Shown: in pieces, positions 36,461 to 46,478 of the stretch
Numbering within the stretch: position 1 is the stretch's first letter
Layout: every line of letters begins with the position of its first letter
DNA from: Aeromicrobium marinum DSM 15272
GTDB lineage: Bacteria; Actinomycetota; Actinomycetes; Propionibacteriales; Nocardioidaceae
Direction: 5' to 3'
DNA length: 64,000 nucleotides
Assembly: GCF_000160775.2 (NCBI RefSeq)
Contig: NZ_CM001024.1
Coordinates: 1,290,113 to 1,354,112, forward strand
The notes under the pieces: model-generated
Seen by the model: only the letters and a program-made list of their open reading frames with translations
Database searches by the model: none
Told to the model about the DNA's origin: nothing
Position numbers and translations under genes: made by a program

Positions 36461-37561
36461 TCAGCCGGTCGCGACCACCAGCGGGATCCGGAGCTCGGCC
36501 TCGGTGACCGACCCGTGGAAACCGGCCATCATCATCTCCAGCGCGAACTCGCGCGAGCTGAAGACGGCGAAGTCGTCGAGCGCCGCCACCACGACGTCGC
36601 CGATGCGTCCCGACACCTCGGGGCGCACGGGTCCGAACCAGTCGCCGGCGTCCTCGCGACGCCGCACCAGCACCCGGTCGCCCAGCTCGGCGCGCCACCG
36701 CTCGGCGACCGCCTCGGGCTGCCGGGTGTAGACGTGCCGGAACCGCGCCTCCCCGGCCAGCAGGTCGACGTCGTCGAGCAGCCGCGGATGGGCGTCGACG
36801 TCGAACCGGCCCTCGGCCGGGAGGTCGATCATGCCGTGGTCGGCGGTGACGACCAAGGTCGTGTCGGCGGGCAGCTCGGCCCGCAGCTCGGCCAGCTCCC
36901 GGTCGACCGTCACCAGCATGTCGCGCCACTCCTGCGAGGTGCACCCGTGGGCATGGCCGGTGTGGTCGAGCCGCGACTCGTAGGCGTACACCGCGGCCCG
37001 GTCGGCGGTCTCGACCACGTCGAGCACCACGTCGAGACGTTCCCAGACGGACTTGACGCCGTGGAACGGGATGCCGCGCTGACTGCAGAGGGTGAGCGCG
37101 GACCCCTCGAAGCGGGCGTCGTTGACGGTGCCGACGGCCACCCCGGCCGCTCCCATGCACTCCAGGATCGTGCCGTACGGCTGCCACCGGAGGGGGTCCA
37201 CGTCCTGGTCCCACGTGAGGGAGTTGATGCGGGCGCCCGTCTCGGGGACCCGGGCGGTGTACCCGACGACGCCGTGCTCGCCGGCCCGCCGACCGGTGCC
37301 GAGGGAGGTCAACGACGTGGCGGTGGTCGACGGCACCCCGCACACCAGGTCGGGGACGGACGGTTGCGAGCTGAGGAACGGCGCCAGCTCGGCGTGCTCA
37401 CGCAGCAGCGTCTCGCCGAGTCCGTCGACCAGCACCAGGACGTAGCGACGCGCGGGCGGCAGCCCGAGCGGGTTGTCGAAGCCCTCGACGCCGAGCGCTC
37501 CGGCGACCGACGGCCAGATCTGCTCGATCGAGTGCCGCTGACCGGGACCGGGAACGATCAC
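36461..37561 (-). CDS. Alkaline phosphatase family / nucleotide pyrophosphatase-like protein
   Basis: 366 residues of the phosphodiesterase type. VLVDGLGETLL carries the first metal-binding Asp, GVPSTTATSLTSLGTG the Thr/Ser nucleophile, and VVTADHGMIDL plus RLDHTGHAHG the remaining metal ligands. Substrate unknown. The ATG overlaps the DUF5998 stop by four bases. Confidence 0.88.
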   Translation of the reverse strand: MIVPGPGQRHSIEQIWPSVAGALGVEGFDNPLGLPPARRYVLVLVDGLGETLLREHAELAPFLSSQPSVPDLVCGVPSTTATSLTSLGTGRRAGEHGVVGYTARVPETGARINSLTWDQDVDPLRWQPYGTILECMGAAGVAVGTVNDARFEGSALTLCSQRGIPFHGVKSVWERLDVVLDVVETADRAAVYAYESRLDHTGHAHGCTSQEWRDMLVTVDRELAELRAELPADTTLVVTADHGMIDLPAEGRFDVDAHPRLLDDVDLLAGEARFRHVYTRQPEAVAERWRAELGDRVLVRRREDAGDWFGPVRPEVSGRIGDVVVAALDDFAVFSSREFALEMMMAGFHGSVTEAELRIPLVVATG

Positions 37562-38136
37562 GCGTGGCCGACCGCGGTGCCGGCGGCCGTGGCGGCCGAC
37601 AGGTGACGGGCGAAGTCCAACAGCTGCACGACGGCCTGCCCGCCGTCGGCGGCAGCGGCGAGCCGCAGCGAGAAGTCGTCACCGGTGGAGGTGCCGGTGT
37701 AGCCGTGGTCGGCCTCGCACTCGGGGTCGTCGCAGCGGGCCGGCTCGAGGTCGAGCCGGGACACCGCCCCCCACCCGATCGTGAGGAGCGCCTCCTCCAG
37801 CTGCGCGTGGTCGGTCGCCACCATGCGGGTGACGACGACCGAGCGGATCTGGGCCAACGGCACGGCCTCGGAGGTCGTGGAGGTGTAGGGCTTGGGCAGC
37901 AGGTCGTCCGGCGGGTGCTCGTCGGTGTGGACGAGCACCACGCGCGAGGGGGTGAGCACCAGGACCGTCATGTGTCGCCGGATCTCGTCGCGGTCGAAGG
38001 TCGGCTCGTGATGGGCCACGAAGGCCCGGACCTGCTCGCCGGCCACGGCGTCGTGCAGACCGCCGGCCACGATCTCGGGGTAGTACCCCGCGCGGGACAC
38101 GGCGGCGAACAGCTCGTCGGTGCGGTCGGCGCTCAT
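37558..38136 (-). CDS. DUF5998 family protein
   Basis: 192 residues with no recognised catalytic motif; a PH-like conserved block (VLVLTPSRVVLVHTDEH) and a CDDPEC-type Cys pair near 140. It is coupled to the phosphatase-like gene by ATGA and sits between it and the acetyltransferase fusion, an arrangement also known from other actinobacteria. Start at the ATG 38136. Confidence 0.8.
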   Translation of the reverse strand: MSADRTDELFAAVSRAGYYPEIVAGGLHDAVAGEQVRAFVAHHEPTFDRDEIRRHMTVLVLTPSRVVLVHTDEHPPDDLLPKPYTSTTSEAVPLAQIRSVVVTRMVATDHAQLEEALLTIGWGAVSRLDLEPARCDDPECEADHGYTGTSTGDDFSLRLAAAADGGQAVVQLLDFARHLSAATAAGTAVGHA

Positions 38137-38212
38137 CGGCCCACCCCCGTCGGAAGGGCACGGTACGGGCGCAATCCGATGAGGACCCCATCGTTCGCTC
38201 GCTGACGCTCGC

Positions 38213-40924
38213 TCATCCGCCCACCGTATCGCCCGGCCCGGACGTCCGGCTGAGCCGCCGGACGTACCACTCACCCCGACGGTCGTCGGTCGGGATGACC
38301 TTGGCCCGGGCGCTCAGCACGGTGAGACCGTCGGCTCGGACCAGCACCGGCTCGAGGTCGAGCTCGGCGACCTCCGGCAGGTCGTCCTTGAGCGCGGCGA
38401 GCCGCAGGACGACATCCTGGATCGCCGCGACGTCGACCGGTTCGGAGCCCCGGTAGCCGTACAGCAGCGGTGCCGACCGCAGGTTGGCGACCATCTGCTC
38501 GGCGTCGACGTCGGTGAGCGGCGGGATGCCGTAGGCACGGTCGCCGAGCAGCTCGCTGGGCGCCCCCGCGAGGCCGAAGGACACCAGCGGTCCGAACAGT
38601 CCGTCCTCGCCGGCGCTGAACGACACGGGCACGCCGTCCGGCGCGGTGCGCTGCACGAAGAAGCGGGTGTCGGACCGGGTCCCGACCCAGTCGGTCAGGT
38701 TGTCCCAGGCCTCGACCATGCCGGCCGGGTCGTGGATCGAGCGCCAGACGTGGGTCAGGTCGGGGCGGGCGCGGAGGTGCTCGCTGCCGGCCTTGAGGAC
38801 GACGTTCCACCCGAGCCGCTCGCCGGCCGCGACCGCCTCCTCGCGGGTGTGCACGTTGATCCAGGTCCACAGGTCGATGCCGTAGCAGTCCAGCAGGGCG
38901 TGCACCTGCTCGGTCGACAGGATCGCGCCGCGGGGGGCGATCTCGAGCACCTGCGACACGAGGGCACGGGCGTCGCCGGTGCGGTGCTCCTGCCCCGAGG
39001 GGAACTCCCCGTGCTCGCGGGCCGCCCACTCGGCGTAGTTGACCACCCTGGCGAGCGCACGCACGGCGGACTCCGGGGCCGAGTACGACGGCACCGAACC
39101 ACGGCCGGCGGACCCGCCGGCGAGGTCGGGCACCCGCAGGAGCTCGGGAACACCCTCGCTGCCGAGGAAGGTCGACACGATCGGCTTGTCCGACTGCTCC
39201 CCGATGGCGGCCAGGACGTCGGCGACCTCCTCCCCCGTGGTGTTGAGGGGCGGGATGTAGACCACCACGAGCGCGTCGACTTGGGGGTGCGCCAGAGCGC
39301 TCTCGATGGCGGCCTCGAAGTCGTCGGCACCGGCGGTGGCTCCCAGGGACACCGGTGTGGCGACCTTGAGCCCGGCCGCCGCGCCCGCGTCGGCCACCAG
39401 CAGCGCCATCGCGTCGGAGTTGCCGACGATCGAGATCCGGTTGCCCCGCGGCAGCGGCTGGTGGGCCAGCACCTGCGCGACGTCGAACATCTCGTCGAGG
39501 GTGTCGACCTGGATCACGCCGGCCTGACGGAACATCGCGTCGACGGCCGACTGGGGCGCCGAGGTGCGGCGCACCGTGTGGCCCACCGGGACGCCCTGCG
39601 TCGACCGTCCGGACTTGACCGCGACGATCGGCTTGGTCGACGAGACCCGCCGGGCGATGCGCGAGAACTTGCGGGGGTTGCCGATGGACTCCAGGTACAG
39701 CAGGACGACCTCGGTGCTGTCGTCCTCCTGCCAGTACTGCAGCAGGTCGTTGCCCGAGACGTCCGCGCGGTTGCCCGCCGAGACGAAGGTGGACAGCCCC
39801 AGACCGCGCCGGGACACCGACTCCAGGATCGCCGTGCCCAGCGCACCGGACTGGCAGAAGAACCCGACGCGACCCTGCGGCGGCATCGCCGGTGACAGCG
39901 AGGCGTTGAGCTGCACGCCCGGAGCCGTGTTGATGACCCCGAGGCAGTTGGGCCCGATCAGCCGGAGTCCGTAGGAACGACTGAGTCCGACCAGGGCCCG
40001 CTGGCGGCGGCGACCCTCGACCCCTTCCTCGGCGAATCCGGCGGAGATGACGACTAGCCCGTGCACGCCCTTGGCGGCGCAGTCGAGGACCACGTCGGCG
40101 ACGGACTCGGCCGGCACCGCCACGATCGCGACGTCGACCTCGCCGGGGATGTCCTGCACGGTCTTGTACGCCGGGAGACCCGACACGGCCTCGGCGCTGC
40201 TGTTGACGGCGTACACCGCGCCGGAGAAGTCGCCGAGGACGAGGTTGCGCACCATCGCCTGGCCGATCGAGTCGGCCCGCCGGCTCGCGCCGACCACGGC
40301 GATGCTGGTGGCGTTGAAGATCCGCTCGATGGAGGCCGCCTCGGCGCGCTGCTCACGCGCCCGCATGACGCCCACCGAGGTGTCGGTGGCGTCGAGCTCG
40401 AAGAACAGCTGCTGGACCCCGTCGGCGAGCTCGGCCCGCAACGTGTAGCCCATCTCGCGGAACACCTGCAGCATGCGGACGTTGGACGGCAGCACGTCGG
40501 CGTGGAACCGCTGGAGCCCGCGCTCGCGACCGGCCTGGGCCAGGTGCTCGAGCAACAGCTGGCCGATGCCACGGCCCTGGTGCGCGTCCTCGACGAGGAA
40601 GGCGATCTCGGCCTCCTCGTCGGACACGGCGTCGTAGCGACCGACGGCGATGATCTGCCCGTGGAGGGTCACGACGAACGCCACCCGCCGGTCGTGGTCG
40701 ACCTCGGTGAACCGCTTGACGTCGCGGTTCGTCAAGGTGGGGTACGGCGCGAAGAACCGGAAGTACTTCGACTCGGCCGAGACCCGGTCGTAGAAGGCCA
40801 CGAAGTCGTCGGCGTCGGCCGGCACGATCGGCCGGAGCTGGGCGACCCGGCCGTCCCGGAGCAGGACGTCGGCCTCCCAGTCGCGCACCGGGTGCACGTC
40901 GTCGGTCGGGGCGTCGTCCGTCAC
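38213..40924 (-). CDS. GNAT acetyltransferase fused to an NDP-forming acyl-CoA synthetase (Pat-like)
   Basis: 903 residues. N-terminal GNAT domain (about 15-175) with the acetyl-CoA loop HQGRGIGQLL; then a CoA-binding domain (SIAVVGASRRADSIGQ), a succinyl-CoA-ligase-like domain with FFCQSGALG and IGPNCLG, and an ATP-grasp domain at the C-terminus. Such fusions act as protein lysine acetyltransferases (Pat) or acetyl-CoA synthetases; the catalytic state of the ligase half cannot be judged here. The GTG follows TAGGTT by six bases. Confidence 0.9.
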   Translation of the reverse strand: MTDDAPTDDVHPVRDWEADVLLRDGRVAQLRPIVPADADDFVAFYDRVSAESKYFRFFAPYPTLTNRDVKRFTEVDHDRRVAFVVTLHGQIIAVGRYDAVSDEEAEIAFLVEDAHQGRGIGQLLLEHLAQAGRERGLQRFHADVLPSNVRMLQVFREMGYTLRAELADGVQQLFFELDATDTSVGVMRAREQRAEAASIERIFNATSIAVVGASRRADSIGQAMVRNLVLGDFSGAVYAVNSSAEAVSGLPAYKTVQDIPGEVDVAIVAVPAESVADVVLDCAAKGVHGLVVISAGFAEEGVEGRRRQRALVGLSRSYGLRLIGPNCLGVINTAPGVQLNASLSPAMPPQGRVGFFCQSGALGTAILESVSRRGLGLSTFVSAGNRADVSGNDLLQYWQEDDSTEVVLLYLESIGNPRKFSRIARRVSSTKPIVAVKSGRSTQGVPVGHTVRRTSAPQSAVDAMFRQAGVIQVDTLDEMFDVAQVLAHQPLPRGNRISIVGNSDAMALLVADAGAAAGLKVATPVSLGATAGADDFEAAIESALAHPQVDALVVVYIPPLNTTGEEVADVLAAIGEQSDKPIVSTFLGSEGVPELLRVPDLAGGSAGRGSVPSYSAPESAVRALARVVNYAEWAAREHGEFPSGQEHRTGDARALVSQVLEIAPRGAILSTEQVHALLDCYGIDLWTWINVHTREEAVAAGERLGWNVVLKAGSEHLRARPDLTHVWRSIHDPAGMVEAWDNLTDWVGTRSDTRFFVQRTAPDGVPVSFSAGEDGLFGPLVSFGLAGAPSELLGDRAYGIPPLTDVDAEQMVANLRSAPLLYGYRGSEPVDVAAIQDVVLRLAALKDDLPEVAELDLEPVLVRADGLTVLSARAKVIPTDDRRGEWYVRRLSRTSGPGDTVGG

Positions 40925-40930
40925 GGGTCC

Positions 40931-40936
40931 AACCTA
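40931..40936 (-). promoter_or_regulatory. -10 hexamer TAGGTT, leaderless start of the acetyltransferase fusion
   Basis: TAGGTT, six bases, GTG at 40924. Divergent from the topoisomerase gene across about 140 bp. Confidence 0.5.
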
Positions 40937-41063
40937 GCGGGTGGGGCGCCGGCCGGAGGACGGCGTGGCAGCACGGGTCCGCGGGCCTGACCAGCGAGAA
41001 TGCTGGGGCGACGGGGACCGGGCACCGGGAGACGTCGGTCGAGGAAGGGACGGGAAGGACGAC

Positions 41064-43532
41064 ATGGCTCGAGGCACGCGGACGGAACCGGTCGAGGAGT
41101 TCGACGAGCACATCGTCGACACCGACATCCGTGAGGAGATGCGCGCGAGCTTCCTGGAGTACTCGTACTCGGTCATCTACTCCCGCGCCCTGCCCGACGC
41201 CCGCGACGGGCTCAAGCCCGTCCAGCGACGCATCCTGTTCATGATGGACGACATGGGCCTGCGGCCCGACCGCGGTCACGTCAAGAGCGCCCGACCGGTC
41301 GGCGACGTCATGGGTCGGTTGCACCCGCACGGTGACAGTGCCATCTACGACGCCCTCGTCCGCCTGGTGCAACCGTGGTCGATGCGCGTGCCGCTCATCG
41401 ACGGGCACGGCAACTTCGGCTCCCCCGACGACCCGCCGGCCGCGATGCGGTACACCGAGTGCCGGATGGACCCGGCCGCCCAGGCCATGACCGCCTCGAT
41501 CGACGAGGACACCGTCGACTTCCGCCCCAACTACGACGGCCGCGAGACCGAGCCGGTGGTGCTGCCGGCCTCCCTGCCGAACCTGCTGGTCAACGGTGCC
41601 TCCGGCATCGCCGTGGGCATGGCCACGAACATCGCCCCGCACAACCTCGTCGAGGTCGTCCAGGCGTTGCGCCACCTGATCGGGCACCCCGAGGCCGACC
41701 TCGACGACCTCATGCGCTTCATCCCGGGTCCGGACCTGCCCACCGGCGGCAAGATCGTCGGGCTCGACGGCGTGCGCGACGCCTACGCCACCGGCAACGG
41801 CTCGTTCAAGATGCGCGCCACCGCGCGGGTCGAGCAGGTCGGACGGCGCAAGGGCATCGTCATCAGCGAGCTGCCGTACAACGTCGGCCCCGAGAAGGTC
41901 ATCGAGGCCGTCAAGAAGCTCGTGCAGTCCAAGAAGCTGCAGGGCATCGCCGACCTGAAGAACCTCACCGACCGGCACTCGGGACTCTCCATCGTCATCG
42001 AGGTCAAGAACGGCTTCGTCCCCGAGGCGATCCTGGAGCAGCTGTACCGCTTCACACCGATGGAGACGTCGTTCGGCATCAACGCCGTCGCCCTCGTCGA
42101 CGGCCAGCCCCGGACGCTGGGCCTGCGTCAGATGCTCGACGTGTACCTCGAGCACCGCTACGACGTGGTGCGTCGCCGCAGCACGTTCCGGCGGGCCATG
42201 GCGGCTGACCGGCTGCACCTGCTGGAGGGGCTGCTCCTGGCGCTGGTCGACATCGACGAGGTCATCCAGCTCATCCGCAGCAGCGAGAACCGCGGGGAGG
42301 CCAAGGACCGGCTGAGGTCGGTGTTCGACCTGTCGGAGCCCCAGGCCGAGTACATCCTCAACCTGACCCTCGGCCGGCTCACCCGCTACGACCGCATCGT
42401 CGTCGAGAGCGAGATGGAGGAGCTGCGTCGCACCATCGAGGCGCTCGACGCGATCCTCGGCGACGAGACGGTGCTGCGCGGTGTCGTGGGCGACGAGCTC
42501 GCCGAGATGGCGGCCACCTTCGGCACCCCCCGCCGCACGATCCTGCTGGAGTCGGCGGGTCAGACGGTCACCGCGGCCACGCCGGTCGAGGTGGCCGACG
42601 ACCCGTGCTGGGCGCTGCTGTCGTCGACCGGGCTGCTCGCCCGCACCAGCGACGACCGGCCGATCGGCACCGACGGGGGTCGCGCCAAGCACGACGTGAT
42701 CGTGTCGGCCGTCCGCACGACGGCCCGCGGGGAGATCGGTGTGGTCACCGCCGGAGGGCGGGTCCGCCGGATCGGTGTGCTCGACCTGCCGGCCCTGCCC
42801 GCCACCGCGGGCGCGCCGTCGCTGCAGGGAGGCGTCCCGGTGTCCGAGGTCGTCCAGCTCGACGACCGCCCCCTCGCCCTCATGACCTTCGCCGAGGACG
42901 TGCCCGGCCTGGCCCTCGGCACCCGGCAGGGAGTCGTCAAGCGGGTCAAGCCCGACCACCTCAGCAACCGCGACGAGTGGGACCTCATCGGCCTGGCCGA
43001 CGGGGACGCCGTGGTCGGTGCGGTACCGCTGGTCACCGGCACCGAACAGCTCGCCTTCGTCACCTCGGACGCGCAGCTGCTGCACTTCGGCGCCGACGCG
43101 GTCCGCCCTCAGGGGCGTGGTGGCGGCGGTGTCGCCGGCGTCAAGCTGGCACCGGGCGCCTCCGTCGTGGCCTTCGGGGCCGTCGCCGCCCCCGGCACCG
43201 CCCACGTGGTGACGGTGTCCGGCAGCGCCTCGGCCCTGCCGGGCACCCAGGCCGGCAGCGCCAAGGTCAGTCCGTTCGAGCTGTATCCGCCGAAGGGCCG
43301 AGCCACCGGGGGTGTGCGCTGCCACCGGCTGCTGAAGGGCGAGGACGCCGTGATCCTCGCGTGGGTCGGCGACGGCGAGCCGCGGGGCTGCGCCAGCAGC
43401 GGGTCACCCGTGGACCTGCCGCCGGTGAGCGATCGACGGGACGGTTCAGGCGTCCCCGTGCCGCAGCCGCTGCTCGCGGTGGCGGGGCCTCCCGGCGTGG
43501 CGCCCCTCGAGCCGGCCTCCGTGCGAGACTGA
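41064..43532 (+). CDS. parC: DNA topoisomerase IV subunit A (ParC/GyrA family)
   Basis: 822 residues. The breakage-reunion domain has LKPVQRRIL, the quinolone-region [17 protein letters not shown] and the active-site Tyr130 in MRYTECR; the C-terminal beta-pinwheel follows from about 500. The subunit B gene (parE) lies 3 kb away on the other strand, as in Streptomyces for the second type IIA enzyme, so ParC is preferred over gyrase A; a canonical GyrA box is not evident. GGAAGGAC precedes the ATG at 41064; an in-frame ATG at 40941 lies in the divergent spacer and is rejected. Confidence 0.9.
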   Translation: MARGTRTEPVEEFDEHIVDTDIREEMRASFLEYSYSVIYSRALPDARDGLKPVQRRILFMMDDMGLRPDRGHVKSARPVGDVMGRLHPHGDSAIYDALVRLVQPWSMRVPLIDGHGNFGSPDDPPAAMRYTECRMDPAAQAMTASIDEDTVDFRPNYDGRETEPVVLPASLPNLLVNGASGIAVGMATNIAPHNLVEVVQALRHLIGHPEADLDDLMRFIPGPDLPTGGKIVGLDGVRDAYATGNGSFKMRATARVEQVGRRKGIVISELPYNVGPEKVIEAVKKLVQSKKLQGIADLKNLTDRHSGLSIVIEVKNGFVPEAILEQLYRFTPMETSFGINAVALVDGQPRTLGLRQMLDVYLEHRYDVVRRRSTFRRAMAADRLHLLEGLLLALVDIDEVIQLIRSSENRGEAKDRLRSVFDLSEPQAEYILNLTLGRLTRYDRIVVESEMEELRRTIEALDAILGDETVLRGVVGDELAEMAATFGTPRRTILLESAGQTVTAATPVEVADDPCWALLSSTGLLARTSDDRPIGTDGGRAKHDVIVSAVRTTARGEIGVVTAGGRVRRIGVLDLPALPATAGAPSLQGGVPVSEVVQLDDRPLALMTFAEDVPGLALGTRQGVVKRVKPDHLSNRDEWDLIGLADGDAVVGAVPLVTGTEQLAFVTSDAQLLHFGADAVRPQGRGGGGVAGVKLAPGASVVAFGAVAAPGTAHVVTVSGSASALPGTQAGSAKVSPFELYPPKGRATGGVRCHRLLKGEDAVILAWVGDGEPRGCASSGSPVDLPPVSDRRDGSGVPVPQPLLAVAGPPGVAPLEPASVRD
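43525..43530 (+). promoter_or_regulatory. -10-like hexamer GAGACT before the lipoprotein gene
   Basis: GAGACT inside the end of parC, six bases, GTG at 43537. Confidence 0.35.
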
Positions 43533-43536
43533 ACCG

Positions 43537-44250
43537 GTGCGCATCCGACTGATCATCGCCGTCCTCGCCGCCCTCGTCGTCACCGCGTGCAGCGGCGGTG
43601 GGGACACCGAGGAGTCCGGGGTCGACACCTCGGGCCTCGCGGAGCGGCTCGCCGCGGCCCAGCAGGTCCTCGACGACGCCGAGCGGCTCGACGTGTCGAT
43701 CTCGACCGACGCCCTCCCGACCGGCGTCACGGGCCTGAAGTCGGCCAAGGGCTTCGGCAACCACTCGCCCGCCTTCGAGGGCGACGTCACGGTGGTCACC
43801 GGCGGCGCGAGCCTGGACGCCGAGGTCGTCGCGACCGGCGGCGAGGTCTTCGCCAAGACCGGCTTCTCCCCCGTGTTCCTCTCGATCGACCCCGAGACCC
43901 TCGGCGCCCCGGATCCCGCCAACCTCGTCGGCACCGCCGGCGGCGGGCTCGCCTCGGTGCTGACCGAGGTCACGATCACCGGGACCGACCGGTCCCGCGA
44001 CGGCGAGGACGTCCTCACGTCGATCTCCGGCACGCTGTCGGGTGAGGTCATCGCCCGGTTCCTGCCGTCGGCGGACCCCGACGGCACCTTCGACGTCACG
44101 TTCCGGCTGTCCGACGACGACGAGCTGAGGGACGCCACGATCAGCGGTCCGTTCTACCCCGGCGCGGGCGACGTGACCTACACGATCACCCTCCAGGCCT
44201 CCGACGAGCCGGCCGACATCACCGCACCCGGACGGCCCGGCGGGTCGTGA
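43537..44250 (+). CDS. LprG/LppX-family lipoprotein
   Basis: 237 residues. A signal peptide with lipobox VTAC (Cys18) is followed by an LppX_LprAFG domain (VLDDAERLDVSISTDALP, then the GxVxxxTGGASLDAEVVATG strand region). Family members bind lipids at the cell envelope; LprG carries triacylglycerides in mycobacteria. The stop overlaps the MFS start (GTGA). No other lipid transport gene is close. Confidence 0.85.
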   Translation: MRIRLIIAVLAALVVTACSGGGDTEESGVDTSGLAERLAAAQQVLDDAERLDVSISTDALPTGVTGLKSAKGFGNHSPAFEGDVTVVTGGASLDAEVVATGGEVFAKTGFSPVFLSIDPETLGAPDPANLVGTAGGGLASVLTEVTITGTDRSRDGEDVLTSISGTLSGEVIARFLPSADPDGTFDVTFRLSDDDELRDATISGPFYPGAGDVTYTITLQASDEPADITAPGRPGGS

Positions 44251-45968
44251 CCCCCGGCACGGCGCCTCGCGCCCTGCTGGCCCTCGCCGCGGTCGCCATC
44301 GGCTTCGCCGCGGCCGACACCTATGTCGTCGTCCTGGCCCTGCCGGACATGATGAGCTCCAGCGGACTGGCCGTCGACCAGCTGCAGCGCGCCGCGCCGA
44401 TCATCTCCGGCTTCCTCCTCGGCTACGTGGCGGTGCTCCCGCTCATCGGACGCATCTCCGACCTGCGCGGGCGCATCCCGGTGCTGCTGGGGTCGCTCGT
44501 GGTGTTCGCCCTGGGCTCGCTCGTGACGGCGGCGGCGTACGACCTCGACTCGATCGTGGTCGGACGTCTCATCCAGGGCATCGGCGGCGGCGGCCTCATC
44601 CCGCCGACGCTGGCGCTCGTGGCCGACATCTGGCCGCCGGAGCGGCGCGGCCTGCCCCTCGGGGTGGTCGGCGCGGTGCAGGAGCTCGGCAGCGTGCTGG
44701 GACCCCTCTACGGTGCCGTCGTGCTCTCCGTGGGTGACTGGCGGGACATCTTCTGGCTCAACGCAGCCGTCGGTCTGGTGCTCGGCGCCGCCCTGCTGCA
44801 GCTGCGGTCCGTGGAGCCGGTCGCCGCACCGGCGCGCGTGCGGGACCCCGTCGGGATCGGGTTGGCCTCGCTCTCGCTCGTCGTCCTGCTCGTGGTCATG
44901 GTGGAGCCGGACCGACTGACCACGGGCGTCACCTCGGGGCTGGCCTTCCTGCCCGTCGCCGGGGAGTCACGGTGGGCGACGCCGCTGGCGCTCGCGCTCT
45001 ACGTCCTGCTCGCCGCGTTCGTCGCACGCCAGGTGTGGGCGACCCGACCGCTGCTGGACTGGAGGGGCTGGCTCGGCCTGGCCCGACAGACCGACCTGGT
45101 CGGGGCCGCCCTCCTGACGGTCGCGCTGGGCGCCGTCATCGTCACCTTCGCGTCCGCCGAGCCCGAGACCGACGCCCTCTCCCCCGCCGCGCCGTGGCTC
45201 GTGCCGGTCGCGGTGGCGGCCCTGGTCGGATTCGTCCTGCGCCAACGCCGGGCGCCGGAGCCGCTCGTCCCGCGGGGTGCGCTGGCCGCACGCCCGGCGT
45301 GGGGTGCGCTGGTGGTCTCCTTCCTCGTCGGCTCCGCCCTGATCGCCGCGCTCGTGGACATCCCGTTCTTCGCCCGCCTGACGGTGTACCCGGACTCCCA
45401 GCTGGACGCCGCGCTGGTGCTGGTCCGGTTCCTCGTGGCCCTGCCGGTCGGCGCCGTCCTCGGCGGACTGTTGCTGCGGCGCGTCCCGGCCCACGTCGTG
45501 ACGGCCGCCGGCATGGTGGGGAGCGCCGCCGCCTTCGCCCACATGGCGACGTGGGACGCGACCTCGCTCGAGAGCCCGCTGGAGACGGTGTCCCTGGTCG
45601 TCTGCGGTCTCGGGTTCGGTCTGGCGATCGCCCCGGTGAACGCGGTCCTGCTCGACCACACCGAGGCGGCGGTGCACGGGCTCGCGAGCGCCCTGCTGGT
45701 CGTGGCCCGGATGGTCGGCATGCTGATCGGCATCTCGGCGCTCACCACGATCGGCCTGCGGGCCTTCTACGCGGCCTCCGACGACGTGCCGAGCGCCGAG
45801 CAGCTGTGCGGCGGTGCCGCGGCAGCCTGCGCCGCCTATCGCGACGCGCTGCGCGACGCGGGGATCGCCCAGCTGCACGCCGTGTTCCTGGGCGCGGCGG
45901 TGTGCGCGACGCTCGCGGCGCTGCTCGCCGTGGTACTCCTGCGTCCGGTGCGCGAACCCGCCCGCTAA
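44247..45968 (+). CDS. 14-TM MFS transporter, LprG-associated P55-like
   Basis: 573 residues with about 14 hydrophobic segments (DHA2-like). Motif A-like GRISDLRGRIPVLLG lies after TM2 and the motif-C region reads LGPLYGAVVLS. The pair lipoprotein-MFS overlapping by four bases is the arrangement of mycobacterial lprG-Rv1410c (P55), which exports triacylglycerides and lipoglycans; by analogy it may export a lipid. A drug-efflux role is the alternative. Confidence 0.85.
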   Translation: MTPGTAPRALLALAAVAIGFAAADTYVVVLALPDMMSSSGLAVDQLQRAAPIISGFLLGYVAVLPLIGRISDLRGRIPVLLGSLVVFALGSLVTAAAYDLDSIVVGRLIQGIGGGGLIPPTLALVADIWPPERRGLPLGVVGAVQELGSVLGPLYGAVVLSVGDWRDIFWLNAAVGLVLGAALLQLRSVEPVAAPARVRDPVGIGLASLSLVVLLVVMVEPDRLTTGVTSGLAFLPVAGESRWATPLALALYVLLAAFVARQVWATRPLLDWRGWLGLARQTDLVGAALLTVALGAVIVTFASAEPETDALSPAAPWLVPVAVAALVGFVLRQRRAPEPLVPRGALAARPAWGALVVSFLVGSALIAALVDIPFFARLTVYPDSQLDAALVLVRFLVALPVGAVLGGLLLRRVPAHVVTAAGMVGSAAAFAHMATWDATSLESPLETVSLVVCGLGFGLAIAPVNAVLLDHTEAAVHGLASALLVVARMVGMLIGISALTTIGLRAFYAASDDVPSAEQLCGGAAAACAAYRDALRDAGIAQLHAVFLGAAVCATLAALLAVVLLRPVREPAR

Positions 45969-45971
45969 TCT
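45966..45971 (+). promoter_or_regulatory. -10 hexamer TAATCT overlapping the MFS stop codon
   Basis: TAATCT, six bases, ATG at 45978. The TAA is also the stop of the MFS gene. Confidence 0.55.
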
Positions 45972-45977
45972 GCCGCC

Positions 45978-46472
45978 ATGGCTGACTTCGACGACCTCCT
46001 CGCCGCCAACCGTTCCTTCGCCGAGACCTTCGACCTCGCCGGCTTCGACGGCATCGCCCGGGCCGGCGTCGCGATGGTGACCTGCATGGACTCCCGCATC
46101 GATCCGCTTGGCATGATCGGTCTGTCACCCGGCGACGCGAAGATCCTGCGCAATCCCGGCGGCCGGGTCACCGACCAGGCGTTGGTCGCGATCGTGCTGG
46201 GCGTCAACCTGCTGCAGGTCGACCGCGTGATGATCATCGAGCACACCCGGTGCGCCATGGCGTCGGCCAGCGAGGACGAGCTGAAGGCCCGGCTCGGCCG
46301 TGCGGCCGGTACCGACGCGTCGTGGATGAGCCTGGGTGCCGTCGACGACCAGCACGCGACGATCCGCGCGGACGTCCAACGGGTGCGCAGCCACCCGTTG
46401 GTCCGCCCAGACGTCGCCGTGGGCGGGTTCCTCTACGACGTCGACTCAGGACTGCTCTCGCCGGTCGAGTGA
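45978..46472 (+). CDS. Beta-class carbonic anhydrase
   Basis: 164 residues interconverting CO2 and bicarbonate. Zinc ligands: Cys in TCMDSR (about 36) with the Asp-Arg dyad, then His and Cys in IIEHTRC. Length fits small beta-CAs. The ATG follows TAATCT by six bases. Convergent with parE. Confidence 0.92.
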   Translation: MADFDDLLAANRSFAETFDLAGFDGIARAGVAMVTCMDSRIDPLGMIGLSPGDAKILRNPGGRVTDQALVAIVLGVNLLQVDRVMIIEHTRCAMASASEDELKARLGRAAGTDASWMSLGAVDDQHATIRADVQRVRSHPLVRPDVAVGGFLYDVDSGLLSPVE

Positions 46473-46478
46473 ACGGGC

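Noticed and set aside
40941-41063. Earlier ATG for parC
   Set aside because: The extension lies in the divergent spacer and ParC homology begins just after the ATG at 41064, which has a ribosome site.
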